Translations under genes and position numbers: made by a program
Notes under the pieces: generated by a model
The model's database searches: none
What the model was told of the DNA's origin: nothing
Seen by the model: only the letters and a program-made list of their open reading frames with translations
In this document: piece by piece, positions 1 through 11,150 of the stretch
How positions within the stretch are numbered: position 1 is the stretch's first letter
Layout of the letters: every line of letters begins with the position of its first letter
Origin: Eutreptiella sp. 'Long Island Sound 2002'
Taxonomy: Eukaryota > Euglenozoa > Euglenophyceae > Eutreptiales > Eutreptiaceae
DNA length: 64,000 nt
Assembly (NCBI GenBank): GCA_964036045.1
Contig: OZ038384.1
Span: 59,803,355-59,867,354 of the forward strand
Direction of reading: 5' to 3'

Positions 1-183
1 ATGGGGGTATCATGCCAGTCCACGACACTCTTGGTGGCCGGCACATTTGCCAAAAAAAACAGCAACCCCCCCCCCTCCCCAGAAGGTGTCACAAAGTCAT
101 AGGACAGAAGAGCCCCTTTTTCGATACACCCCCCCCCCTCCGGCGTTCGGAGGGCTCATAACCCCCCCCCCCCACTAGTCCAA
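1..183. other. C-rich homopolymer stretch, no gene seen
   Basis: The first 183 bases consist of ordinary sequence broken by long C runs near 66, 129 and 164. I see no coding signal, splice site or RNA gene. Similar C or G runs recur throughout the window. Confidence 0.5.
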
Positions 184-415
184 TTTTGCACCCGCCTAAC
201 CCCGCCATCTTGGGGCTCCCTGCTGCAATTTCCAGGGATAAAATCACAAGTGGCTGCTTAACCCTTGCCGTCTCGCTGTCTCGGGTCTCCCGGCTGTCAG
301 CGAAGGGACCAAATTGGAAATGGCTACTTAACCCCTGCCTCTCTTGGGGACTCTTGTGTGGGCAAAATCGCTACATAACCCCTGCTGTCTCGGGGGTGCC
401 CAATGTGGGTAGGAA
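184..415 (+). repeat. Dispersed minisatellite, 'CTACATAACCCCTGCC' family
   Basis: About four diverged units of 55-65 bp, each with a core like GGCTACATAACCCCTGCC, then a TCTCGGGGGT-like box and a CCAATGTGGG-like spacer. The same core returns near 21.4-21.9 kb (inverted), 22.3 kb, 33.5 kb and 61.5-61.7 kb, and weakly near 5.5 kb (inverted). It is non-coding as far as I can see. Confidence 0.6.
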
Positions 416-419
416 ACTA

Positions 420-625
420 TGTTTTTTTAATTTTCTGTAACCTAGTATTAAAAAAAAAAGATTGTTACTTTTTAGAAAAAAAATTTCGACTCAATTTTTT
501 GCTTGGAAAAAAATTACAGAAATTTTGAAACTAAATTAAAAAAACCTACCCGCAAACGCAAACTTAGTAACAAAATGTTTTTGTTACTAAGCTTCAGCAC
601 TTCAGAAAAACAATTTGACGAAAAG
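420..625. other. AT-rich stretch containing a 13-bp perfect hairpin
   Basis: This AT-rich block contains a perfect inverted repeat: CTTAGTAACAAAA at 563-575 and its complement at 579-591, with a 3-base loop. The block stands out from the GC-rich neighbourhood. It could be the core of a fold-back element or simply cruciform-prone DNA. No target duplication was found. Confidence 0.45.
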
Positions 626-741
626 GTTTTTTACTAACTGTTACCACAGACCCCCCCCCCCCGTCTCTTGGGCACAGCAGACCTTCAGGAAGGAGGGTAT
701 GAGTTGGGATGATGGAGAGGCAAACGGAGGCCCAGGGGCAC

Positions 742-946
742 CTTGAACCAGAACTCCACTTTAAAATCTGCCATCGCCTCACCCAAAGCATAAACAGGCA
801 GTCGGATGCAGCCATTGCCATTGCCCTTGAAAGCAATCGTTCGGTGTGGAGTGTCATTGCCATCCCAGGAACAGTTGTGCATGATGCCATGGCGACCCTG
901 GCCACTGACGTCTATTGCCGAGATACCGTACCCTCCAGTCATGGGC
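742..946 (-). CDS. LamG-like domain 3, first exon (gene continues off the left edge)
   Basis: This exon continues the LamG gene described at 2086-8563 and 8724-9540. An acceptor (TTCACAG) lies at 947-949 and a donor (AAG|GTGCCC) at 740-741. Its length is 1+204 bases. The single leading G completes a TGG (Trp) codon begun by the exon ending at 2086. It then encodes the usual LamG start: Trp-Pro-Met, a Gly-rich turn, Asp-Val-Ser-Gly-Gln-Gly-Arg-His-Gly, and finally EFWFK. In domain 2 the same stretch is split over two exons (8498-8563 and 7348-7514), so an intron was lost here or gained there. The exon ends in phase 0 at the same place, after FK, as the domain 2 exon. The next exon is not visible below 742 and probably lies off the window. 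Confidence 0.75.
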
Positions 947-2085
947 CTGTGAAGGAGTGGTGGGGGCCCAATCCAAAGAGAATACAATAGCACCAACAGA
1001 GGGATGGGAGTCCTTCAACAAGAAGGTTCAGCAACTCGACATCAATAGCAGAATGCGAGAGTGGCGTGGGGGGGGGGGGGGTCCATGAAGGTTGAGAGGT
1101 TACAGACCGGCGACATGTGACTGGTTGGCAGGTTGAGGTCAGTTCTCGAGTAGCATGTCGGGCAAGAGGCATGACGGGCATGTTGTTTTTGTGGGTAAAA
1201 ACAAGAGGAATGCTTGCCTGCTGCCCCGGTTGACACCCCTTGCAAGTGCTGACAGACTTCACATTCAACCATTCCCAGACCATGAAGTTTGATTGATGCT
1301 CTCCACCGCCGGTGTGAGAAATTGTGACATGGGGCTAAGGGGGGCTGGTTTTTCCGTGCCGGTTGGGTGTACATATCCTACCCATGGCCCAACAGTGGAC
1401 ATCGATGGGTATGAAGGCGATTGGATTGTTTCGATAGGACTGCTGTGGCGCTTTGTCCTGTGGGTGGACAGCGTAGTATTTATGTGGGTGCTGGGACGAG
1501 CACCATTACACGGGTTATGTGGCGTTGCACATTTCGGCACATCTCTCTGTCTCACACAAAACTGAGACGTGATCTCTGTGTGTCATCTATTGTTGGGGTT
1601 TGGAGCGGTGACTCAACAGGCATTGTCGTGGCATCCACAGCATGGGTATATGCACACATCTGAACGAGCAATTCTGAGAACCCCACACTATTGTTGGTGG
1701 GCATAGTCAACAAAATGCAGAAAATGATCGTTTTTTTTTGGATACCCATTGGTTTGTGTGTGTGCATTGCAGTACCGAAGGAAACGAAACGGGGAAAGTG
1801 TCGCACGAGGGGGCCAGTGGCTTCATAGGCAAAGGCAAGAGTCGTTGCGTAGGCTGGGCAATGGAGACCGGCGCCAGCCTTCTGCTTCCATGGGTGACCC
1901 CCGCCCCCCTTGTGATGCCAACTGCTTTCACATTACTCTCGCCCCCCCCCAACCCCCGTCCCACACCTCCGTGCTCCGGACTTCGTATGGGAATGCCACC
2001 ACTGTCAGTTTACCGGACGCCATGTGGTGTAGCAGCGGACCCTGAGCCTGTTGCCGCCTGCACAAGGCAGCGCACAAGCACGTAC

Positions 2086-5000
2086 CAGCTTCCCAGCAAC
2101 ATATCCCCCTGCACCCACATTCGCAAATTGGCAATGTAGCCACATAAGTGATTGCTGACTTTGCCAGCCTCATTGCGGACGCCCAGCATCAGGGATTGTT
2201 CGAGCCGTATGAATTCGGAGGGTCTGTCCCGCTGGCCCCACGACAACATCACCGCTTGGCCATCAACCGCAACACGCATATTATTGGTTGTAGAATCTGA
2301 AAGACAAATGTGGACCATTATGATCCTTGCAGCGAACCGGGGCAGACGCAGGTCATGGGAAACAGTTTGCATTGTGCGGCGAATCATTTGAAGGCGTACG
2401 CTCTCCGAAAGAAAGCTGCGTCTGCATTTTGGCATCTGTCGTTTTGTGACACCAGCAGTGTTTGTCAGTCGCCGATGGTGAATCTTTACCACTGCGCACC
2501 TCGCCTTTCGATGCTGTTCCATAATGATGACTCCCATGGGCTTGTGGTTCCGAGGTGCGTAGGGGGAATTGCAAAACCAGGGAAAATAGGTGCACAAGGC
2601 GCTTACCGACATGGCATTCCCCATCAAAGTGCAGTTGGCCTGTGCACTGACTGCCAGGTTGAAGGTTCGGACCTTACTGAGTGGAGCAGAAGGGGATCAG
2701 CCGCAACCATTACACTACCATCCATCCCAACGTTTTGCCATGGGGTGGGGTGGGGGGCTGGCCGAATGCTGTGCGTGGTTTGTTGACTCCCCTGCCCACA
2801 CCCCCAAAAGCACTCTCTCCTGAGCTTTCGGAAGAATAATCATACAGATTCCAAAAGCGCTGCACGCACCATGAACCTGTCGCCCATGCGTGACCCGTGA
2901 AATAAATTGTTGAACAAGTTACTTCATTGAAAATATGAATTCATTCGAAATATGAAACTCAAATTTTGCCAGCAATGGAGCTGCACGAAATAATGCTGAA
3001 GAGCTCACAAGGGAAGCTCTGGAATCTCCGAGTGGACGGAGCTTACAAGGGCCCGGAGTGCACACACAGGCGCTGATACTTGCAGATTGTTGGCTGTGGT
3101 GGGGTTCCGTACTAGTGATGAGGCCTGTGGAGCGCAAACTGCCCAATCCAGGATGGCGCACAGCGGTGCTGTGCCGAGGCAAAAGGGCCAATGACATGGC
3201 CTTGCTGTTCTGCAATTAATCCCGCTTCTCCCATGTTACCCAGACTTGAACCCCATGGTCCTACCCTATTGGCCTCTTGTATCCTACCACAAGAGGGCGA
3301 CGGTGGAGGCCCAGACCACACATAATGGCTCTGCAAACGTGTGTGTCCTGACAGTAAACACGCCCAACCAGTGTCGACAGTAAAACGTACGCAATCAGAC
3401 GGCTGAAGCGAAGTGAAGCTAAGGCACTGTGTTCAAACTACAATGATGAAGACACATTTTGCGGACATCTGTCATCCCTGCTGCAGGGGCTGTGATGTAC
3501 GCATGCTTCTCATTGTACAGGTACACCCGAACAAATCCCGCGCCAAATCGTTGCCAATCTAAATTCTGCTTTGAAGGCCAGGGCAGAAAGATGCGCATCC
3601 CATCTTCAGGGGCCCCATGCCGCGACGGGGTGCAGGGGTGTCAAAGCGTTGTACCAAACCCTCGCCCTCTCATGTACACAAGGCGCACTCAGCCCAGAGC
3701 AACAACAATGCAAACTTGCCCAAGCGGCACAGATGACGCAAACCGGGCAGGGAGAGGGTAGGAGCGAGGCTAGACAGAGGGATGGGGGTCACACACCGAC
3801 AATGTCCCATGTGAGATGGTGCCACTGCTCGTCCGTCACTAAGAAAGAGGTACTGCATTCCAGAATGCGGCCGGCGTTGTCTCGCAGAAAGAACAGTGTT
3901 GTTCCCTGTCACACAGGCACATGGTAGGCGTTACATGCGTCGTTGGGTACGCAATCCGCAATTCAGATATGCATGGGTGGGGTGGTGGAGACCGCATATC
4001 CGAGAGCAGCCATGGACGCCAAAATGCAGTGAAGATCCACTGATCCACCCGCAACCCCCCACTTTTTGTGGTTTCCCATTCTTTGAATCACCCAACGAGA
4101 CGCCCAGACCCTCGTACCAGTGGTCACTTGGTGGAACCGGATGGCAGCCCAGGCCGCACACGGTGGGGACCAACGATGGGTCCACCAGGGTCCCCGGGTC
4201 CCCGGGGCGAAAAAAAAAGATTTTTTCCAAAGTTGCTCCTGGACCGGGTGGGATGCTCAAACAAAGGCCAATTTTCAGCCCGTGGTGACGCGTTTTGGCC
4301 CATGGAAAATCCCAAAATGCCTTGAAAATGGGCCGTTTTGGGACCAAAAATGGGTCAAAAATGGGTCAAAAACGTGTTTTTCCAAAAGTGCTTGTGGACC
4401 ATTTGGGATGCTCAAACAAGTGTTTTTAGCCCATGTTGAGCCCATGGTGAAGCGTTTTGGCCCATGGAAAATCCCAAAATGCCTTGAAAATGGGTCATTT
4501 TGGGACCAAAAATGGGTCAAAAATGGGTCAAAAATGCATTTTTCCAAAGGTGATCCTAGACCATTTGGGATGCTCAAACAAGTGTTTTTGGCCCTTTTTG
4601 AGCCCGTGGTGACGCGGTTTGGCCTATGGAAAATCCCAAACTGCCTTGAAAATGGGCGGTTCTACTCTAGCCATCCTAGAGCCTAGGTGGTGGCCTTGCC
4701 CAATCCCACTTCTGAGCCAAAAACTCACCGGTGGCGCCCCGGGGCGGGGGCGCCAAGTCGGGAGGTGCCCTCCCAAAACTGCGCATTTTGTGTCCCAAAG
4801 CAGCCTTTTTTGGCCTAAAACGGCCCCAGAACCCATTCAAAACGGCCAAATGAAGGCAAACAGTTGGTACACTCCACTTGCGCCTTTGATTGCCCTGTGA
4901 CAAAGAGCCCTTTGTTGCCCTCTAACTCCACGATATGTCCGAGAAACGGCCCAAAAATGGCCGAAAATGGCCCAGATTGCGCGCAGTTTGTGTCAAAGAG

Positions 5001-8000
5001 CCCAAAAACCAAGAACGGACCGTATCTTGGGCTACGTTGCTCAAAAATCAATTCCGAGGGCTGAGTGCGTGTTTGCAGAAGCCCCAAAGGGTGCACTTGC
5101 GTGGCAGGGGACGACTGGAGGATCGTTTCAAGAGCGGCTGCAAAATGGATTGTTGGCGGTTGGAACAACAGTTGTGGAGCAGATTCGGGCGGCAACAATA
5201 CGACTGCAGGGCAGTCAAAGGCGGACAGAAGCAATCGGAACGACGCTGACTGGCACCCTGAAAGGGAAGGGTGGCCCCCCCTGTCCCCCTCCTCACTCCT
5301 CTGCCTAAAAGAACAGTTGTCTTCAAATCATTATCCAAGAACGAGGTAAAATGTAGTTGTGTGTGTGCGTTTCAACAAGGGAAGCTGTCGTGGGCGATCC
5401 CACTGTTTGCCATTCTTTCACGTTTCTTGGGGCATCATCATTTTGAGGCCTCTTCTTGAAAAAATGGCCCATATGGTGCCCGAAAAGGTGTCCGTCAAAG
5501 TGTCCCTTAATTGCCCACTTTGGGGACCACCATCTGGCAGGGGTGATGCAGCCATTCCCCGCTTTGGGGACCCTGATATGGGGTTCCTCGAGGGTGATGG
5601 TGTCAACAAATCAACGTGCACAACTGCATGCCGAAGCGGTCCGGGGGCCGGAGGGGCTGTTTGTCACGGATCAGCAAAGCTTCACTGCACTCGAAATGGT
5701 CCAATGTCTCAGGCCCTACACACGCCACCGAATTCTATTGGCTGCCGAAGTCGTACTGCCCCTTGAAGTCCTTGGGCTCAGACAAGAGCAGCCTGGACAA
5801 TGGATACCCATGTAATAGAAGTGGAGGTTAGAGCTTGACTGAAGGCAAGGACATGAACTGAGAACTGGGGCTGGACTGTGGCATGGAGGCTGGGATAGTG
5901 GACTGAGGACTGGTGCCCAGGCCCAAACTTTGGCTTGGACTGATGACTGGGGCTTAACACACGGACCTGGTCGTACTGCAAACCATTTTCTGAGCCACTC
6001 TTTGTCGTGCGGTTCAGCTCAATCAACAGACAGATCCCATCCGCGTGCTCCGGGTCAGCAAGCATTAATAAAGGAACAGAATCCCAAGCATGCCCAGTCT
6101 GTACGGCGAGGGTGTGCGTGTGAGATGGGAGGGGGAGGGGCTGGTGCACGATTCGCGGGCCAGGCTTTCTTTTGGATCATGAGCACTGCTGCTTTAGCAG
6201 AGGAATACAAATGAGTCTACAAGCGTCGCAATCCACATTGCTAATGCACGTTGCTGCCAAATATGCTGAACTGGAAAGCATTGCACTGCAAAGCACAGCA
6301 CTGAGAACCCTGCCTCTGTGAGGGGGGGGGGGGTATACCTGTGCCCAAAGCCTCTGCCCCCCGTCCCGGCTGCTATGTCTATGTTGATGGCAGAACAACA
6401 GAACAACAGGACCGCAGCCCTAAAATTGCTGGAAATAGCCCCCATGAGTGCACGAAGTGCGCGCATGACACTTCTTGTGTGTATTGGGGTTACCCCGTCT
6501 CATCCACACGTCACGATACCCCCCTGGTGGGAAACCTGTTCGATGGCAGTGCACGCGTCAGCACATGCAACAAAACCGGGCCTCGTCAGTGGCCATTACA
6601 AAAACCAAAGGCGCCTTTGTACGCAGTGACAGGTGGGCCATAGGTGTGTCCACAGGCAATGGATACAAGCATGTGGTGCAGCGGCAAAAATCTCTGCTGG
6701 TGGGGGTGGGGCGGGGGCGGATACAGTATGGGGACAGTTTTGGTGAGCTGAACGATCGCGGTCCAGAAACACTGGCAAAGAACAACCCCCCTGTGTATAG
6801 GGAAGGGATGCAATGCCCCAATGAAACCACATCATTCCTGCTTCTTCTGACACCGCAGACGTCAGTGGATACAAATGCACTGGTTTCAGGTGATTGCCTG
6901 GAAAGGACAAAACGGTCTCTGGCTGACCACAATGCAACCCACGCACCTCACCACCCCCTCAGATGTGGAGGTGATGGAATCCAAACCAGGCATTTCTGGG
7001 ATTATGGGGAATACCACAAACGGCCCCTTTGTATGTATTTATGTATGTATATGGGTTGAGGAGGGCGAGGAACCCCTTGTTCAATCCCGTACTTTGTGAG
7101 ACGAAAAATTCCTCCAGTGAGTTTTTGGCTGACAGTCCCCCCCCCCCCCCCAGTAAAATAGGTCAGCAGGACTTCCCATGTGGAGGTTGACTTGCCGAAG
7201 AGAATTGTAGGCAGGAGAAAAGTGAAGTTTAGCACACGGAAATTTGAGCTGGATTCAGGTTCAATCCAGACACCCAACACCCCCAGCTGAACAGGGGTCG
7301 ACCTCACCTGAAGCAATCGGCTATTTTGGTCTTAGAGCACAGATCACCTTGAAATCCATTTCTATGGTGCAGCAGGTCAGAGACTCACTGAAATCGCCGT
7401 TGTCGGGGATGGAGATGTGAGAGTAGGTACCATCAAGGCTGGTGACGCCCGATGGAAACCACACCACCGACCATATCGGATTTGTGATAGATGCATGGCA
7501 CCCATTGCCAGACACTGTGCAGACAAAGCGAAATGCCAGAATGAAGCGGATGACAAAGCGATTCTCCAAAACCTACGGCGGTCGGAACAAATTCCTCTGA
7601 CACCACCTCATCAAATGGGGGGCTCCGGTGCAAGGCCCACTGCCATTGACGTGCAGCTGTGGCCGACAACGGGCGGGTGATGCATGGTAAAATCGCTGGC
7701 GTCTGTGAACACTGAGGGATGGTTGACATGCTGGACTGGTACGCCACACATTTGCTGTTTAGACGGGCGGGCAGAGATGAGGCGAGAGGCTGGGTGAACG
7801 TGGGTATGGGATGGGCGTACGGAGACGGGTGCAGACGCATGGGTGGCGATGGTTGGGTGGGAAGGGGTGGCGATGGCGGGTGCAGATTGTGGAGGGATGC
7901 GGGTGCAGATTGTGGAGGGATGCGTGCACCCAGCCATCTGCATTACTCTTCTCCACCCACACCCATCTGCCCCATGTCGACGCACTGACCACCCAAACAT

Positions 8001-8563
8001 CTCTATTCCTTTGTGCAGTCATCACCCGTCACCCGCGTACCTCCAACCACCCATCTCCACTCCTCTCCTTGCACTCTTCTCCACGACCCCCCCCCTGCAT
8101 CTCCATTTATTTGTTCCAACCATCCCCACCGACCCGTCTCCGCAGATGTGCATCCCGCCCTCTCCGCCCATCTGCACCCTCTCTTCTCCCATATCTCACC
8201 CCTACCACTGTCCACACATCTGCGCGCACCTCTCTTCCCCATCTGCACCCTGTCCTCTCCCCCCTTGTGCACTCATCACTACCCACCCATAAAGGGTGGC
8301 AATGGGCCACAACTGAACCACAATTTTGAGTGGGGCGTGAGATGTCACCATGGCAAAAAAGGGCCGGCGAGCTATTTAAGTGTAAGCAATGCTGTGTGCA
8401 TCAGCGACCTGCGGATGATCCGGTCCCGTGGCACTACACTGTGCCTGGGCCTGTAGTGCTCAGAACGGACCAAGGGCCGGAGGCTGCAGCTGCATACCAT
8501 CGTAGGCAACGTCTCCACTTCCTTCATCTAACTGCCAGTTACCCAACACTCCCATTTCATCTC
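2086..8563 (-). CDS. LamG/concanavalin-A-like domain 2, spliced (five exons secure, one doubtful)
   Basis: Reading on the minus strand, the exons are 8498-8563, 7348-7514, 7236-7286 (doubtful), 5967-6098, 3797-3905 and 2086-2296. Every junction keeps frame: G|TG, phase 0, phase 0, phase 0, G|AT, then TG|G into 742-946. Signatures in order are GNWQLDEGSG, SGNGCH, an IEMDFK strand, LLMLADPEHADGICLLIELN, the hallmark DEQWHH, then RVAVDGQ and GYIANLRMW. These are the classic motifs of LamG/laminin-G-like jelly-roll domains, which usually bind glycans or other extracellular ligands. Introns range from about 60 bases to 2.1 kb. No signal peptide or membrane segment is visible in these exons. The function beyond a probable extracellular binding module is unknown. 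The 51-base exon has a good acceptor but a weak donor (CGT|GTGCTA); skipping it also keeps frame. Confidence 0.8.
4049..5062 (+). repeat. Dispersed GGTCAAAAATGGGTC family, copy A
   Basis: The order here is a CCCCCCACTTTTTGTGG box, then about three tandem units of about 180 bp (CATGGAAAATCCCAAAATGC, GGGACCAAAAATGGGTCA, TTTGGGATGCTCAAACAAGT). A CTACTCTAGCCATCCTAGAG module follows, running to a TTCCGAGGG end. In copies at 35520-36925 and 51640-52700 the CTACTCTAGCC module comes first. The modules are therefore permuted here. It lies within an intron of the LamG gene. Confidence 0.8.
5490..5600 (-). repeat. Weak unit of the 'CTACATAACCCCTGCC' family
   Basis: GCCCACTTTGGGGACCACCA, then GGCAGGGGTGATGCAGCCAT, matches the complementary-strand units at 21425-21925. 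Confidence 0.4.
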
Positions 8564-8723
8564 CTACAGAAGACGAAGAAGGTGTATAGCGGGTTTGAAC
8601 GTTTGCAGGGAGGGGCTGGTGAAGGCTCCTCCCCTGCACAAGACATGGCACGTGCTCAACCGGACTCTGCATGGTCCCCGTGTCACCTGCTGCATTCCGC
8701 GTTCCCCTGTCTCAGAGCCATAC

Positions 8724-9540
8724 CTGGATGCCACAGCAACACGTCCTTGATGGACCCAAAAAAATGGTTCCAGCCAGAGGATGCACCAATTACCATCTTC
8801 TTCATGATGGGTTTGGCCTCGAACACGGGTGGCCACTCAGAGGTATATGCGTCACAGTGCAGTAGATTTCCGTCCACTGCGGCCTGTAAAATGGAATCCA
8901 AGCATCACCCTTGGCCCGCACCCGACCTCCTCACCCGGGGTCTCGCACGCAGGTCAGAAGTTTCATCCCAAAAGCAGTGCCTTCGCCCGCCTTCCAGCCA
9001 CTGCAGAACCCTTCCCCCAGCCACTACGCAACTATCTCATAGCCACTCCCAAGATAATGCCCCCGTGGTGAGACAGTATTGTCCGTCTTAGGCTGTCACT
9101 CGGTGATGACCGTCTTGCGGATCACTCCACAGAAACTCTGACCACGTTCTTACCTGCATCCTCACAACCCAATTCCCACGAGACCTTCCATTTCGCAGGC
9201 TCTTGGGAGCACTTGATCACAATATGGTGCCACTGGTTGTCGCTGACATAGCAATTGATCGATCCAAACAAATTGCGATCTTGGGCATCCGTCACAATCA
9301 GCAACAACATCCCCTAAGGTCGTGGGCGTGACACATGCAGCGGAAAGGCATGCTGCTGGTTGCGGACCCGTCCTGACCCCAACAGCTCCAGATTGAGCTG
9401 GAACGCTTCCGGGGTACCATCCTTTTTGTGTCCCTTCCTTACTACCCCAAGGGCCTCGTGTCTGCTGATCTCTAGCGGGACTGCAGCCAAGTTCTTGGGC
9501 AACCAATGCACCACCACCGTCTCTTCGACTTCATCATCCA
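8724..9540 (-). CDS. LamG/concanavalin-A-like domain 1, spliced (three exons)
   Basis: The exons on the minus strand are 9368-9540, 9154-9313 and 8724-8876. The first ends at CGG|GTCCGC and the next starts after CTTAG, leaving a 54-base intron. That intron removes what would otherwise read as an in-frame TAG at 9314-9316. The second exon carries the LamG signature SDNQWHH and ends at a textbook donor CAG|GTAAGA. The third begins after CCGCAG, giving VDGNLL, KKMVIGASSG and GSIKDVLLW, and ends at CAG|GTATGG. Its phase 1 end fits the next exon (8498-8563). The exon 9154-9313 aligns residue by residue with 3797-3905 of domain 2, so the domains arose by duplication together with their intron positions. 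The first exon begins in phase 1, so more gene lies upstream. Confidence 0.78.
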
Positions 9541-9639
9541 CTGAAGGCGCGCTGCCAAGCATCAGGCCACTTCTGTGTGACATTTAGGCCCATGTCACTC
9601 ACCTGCCCTTCAAGCTTCTGCCTGCCTCTGCCCGATCGC

Positions 9640-9880
9640 CTGTCGAGCAACAACCCTGTGGGACAAGCCTTCTGATAGCTGATCCGCCTGCTCATGACCA
9701 AAATGTCATGGGACAGCATCCACTGCATCCACAGTAAACCCTCTAACTCTTCTACCGTATCCAGTAGCACGACCCATAGATTCCTGTGTGCAATTTCGCT
9801 TGTGGTATTATGCCAATCAAGGTGGAGCTGCACCTCCCCCCATTGGAATGCAATTTGCGGGCACGGGCTGGGAGGCTAGG
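9640..9880 (-). CDS. Candidate upstream exon of the LamG gene
   Basis: One minus-strand frame reads as convincing protein here (for example HLDWHNTTSEIAHRNLW, then LLDTVEELEGLLWMQW). Candidate acceptors (CCTCCCAG, GGTGCAG) lie near 9838-9880. I could not fix the boundaries or match it to a domain. Position and strand suit an upstream exon of the LamG gene, but that is inference. Confidence 0.35.
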
Positions 9881-9928
9881 GCGGAGTCGCATACTCATAT
9901 CCTACAAATCAAGAATAGTTGTATGTAC

Positions 9929-10114
9929 AATCTGTCAGACTGGACCGAAGCTGCATCTTCATTTAGCTGTTTTGTCTGAGAAGAACTCCAGCCTACGTGT
10001 TGCTTTTCAAAGGATGGGTCGACCTTCCGGTTTGCATGGTAAGCTTGCATGACACTGACTTCATTGGCCAGCTCGCTGTGCTCCCTTTTTGGTCGGGAAA
10101 GGCAAATTGAGAGA
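9929..10114 (-). CDS. Candidate upstream exon, unrecognised
   Basis: A pyrimidine-rich tract followed by GTGCAG sits just above 10114, and ATT|GTACAT could serve as donor at 9929. The open frame between them contains protein-like stretches such as HSELANEVSVMQAYHANRK and QLNEDAASVQSDRL. It lies on the same strand as, and just upstream of, the LamG exons. No family was recognised. A second frame also stays open for 38 codons, so the assignment is tentative. Confidence 0.3.
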
Positions 10115-10189
10115 CTGCACGTAGAGTGGAGAGGAAAAAGGAAAGAAAGCTGCTAGCAAATAAACTTTGTAGAAAGAGCATCAAAACCT

Positions 10190-10330
10190 CACTGAAGGTC
10201 CTATGTATACGCGTATATGTCCCGTGTACGTCGTGTAAACATATATGCGTACACAAACACCATGCCTATTTAGGAAGTTTGTGCATACGCATATACATTG
10301 TGTATTCTCAAGCCATGGCAATTTAGGGTG
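10190..10330. repeat. Alternating TATACGCATATA-type tract
   Basis: This stretch is rich in alternating purine-pyrimidine steps such as GTATACGCGTATATG and GCATACGCATATAC. The pattern returns at 11035-11150. Such DNA can flip to left-handed form or extrude small cruciforms. No gene is seen. Confidence 0.4.
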
Positions 10331-10579
10331 TGTACAAACCATCCAACGTGAACATGCCAAAATCGACAAAGCCCCCCAAACCGTCTAAAATCCAAAAATA
10401 TGCAATAAGTGCCATGGAACTCAGATACCCCGAGGTTGTCACGCAAAGGTCGCTTGCATGCCCTCCAAATGAAAAAGCCAACCTCTTGCTACACCTTGAT
10501 TTTCTGAATGTTGTCACTTGGGGTGTACAACGTGCCGAAAAGGTGTACAATTGGTAGGTGGTGCCTATATGTGGCACAC

Positions 10580-11150
10580 AGGGTCTGCAAACTACATACC
10601 GACGGACCCCTCCCTATGCACGAGTAAGCACTGTTGCTGAAGTATGTTTTGGGAAGGGGGCCTTTGGCCCCCATCCTGAATACCCGTGCATAGGGGTGGA
10701 GTAGTCTTTAGTTTGCAGACACTGTGCACCAAAAATAAATGCAACCTGCCAATCGTAGACACTGCCGGCATGTTGTTAACATGAAGAGACAATATGCAGC
10801 CCCCTTCCCCTTCCCCCTTCGGCCCCCTTCCCAAAACACAGGGCAGCAACGGCGCTTACTCGTGCATAGGGGTCCGGCAGTGTGTGGTTTGTAGACACTG
10901 CACACCATAAGTAGACACAATGTGCTAATGGTAGACATGTTGGCATGTTGTAGATGCGAAGAGAAAAATAAACCTGTGTTTCAGCATATGCAACATGTAC
11001 ACGTAGACACAAACTCCCTTCATAGACATGGTGTTACCGTATGTGTATATGCATGCGTGCATATACGCGCATATACGAACTTCCTCTATAGACATGGTGT
11101 TCGTATACACATGTATGTATACACATAGACATGGATATGTGTATACCCCA
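10580..11150. repeat. GTAGACACTG-type repeat with GGGGCC-rich spacers, then a TATACGCATATA-rich tract
   Basis: Two diverged units of about 200 bp each hold a CGTGCATAGGGGT box, several GTAGACACTG-like monomers, and GGCATGTTGT followed by a GAAGAG box. A G/C-rich spacer (GGGAAGGGGGCC-like) separates them. From about 11035 to 11150 the sequence becomes an alternating ATACGCGCATATACG-type tract. The monomers recur in related order at 46700-47090, which makes this a dispersed family. No coding potential is evident. Confidence 0.5.

Noticed and set aside
6341-6643. PAN/Apple- or WSC-like domain on the plus strand (DGRTTEQQDRS, SPHECTKCAHDTSCVYWGY)
   Set aside because: The Cys pattern is suggestive, but the segment lies in an intron of the minus-strand LamG gene, lacks clear splice sites, and misses several conserved positions.
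9314-9316. Reassignment of TAG to a sense codon (in-frame TAGs at 9314, 13921, 38317 and 60700)
   Set aside because: The 9314 TAG is part of an intron acceptor. The 38317 TAG is AAG in a sister repeat. The roughly 1900 codons of the Helitron-type proteins contain only that one TAG, the J-domain frame ends at a TAG, and the receiver fossil has a TGA. Ordinary decay and introns explain all cases.
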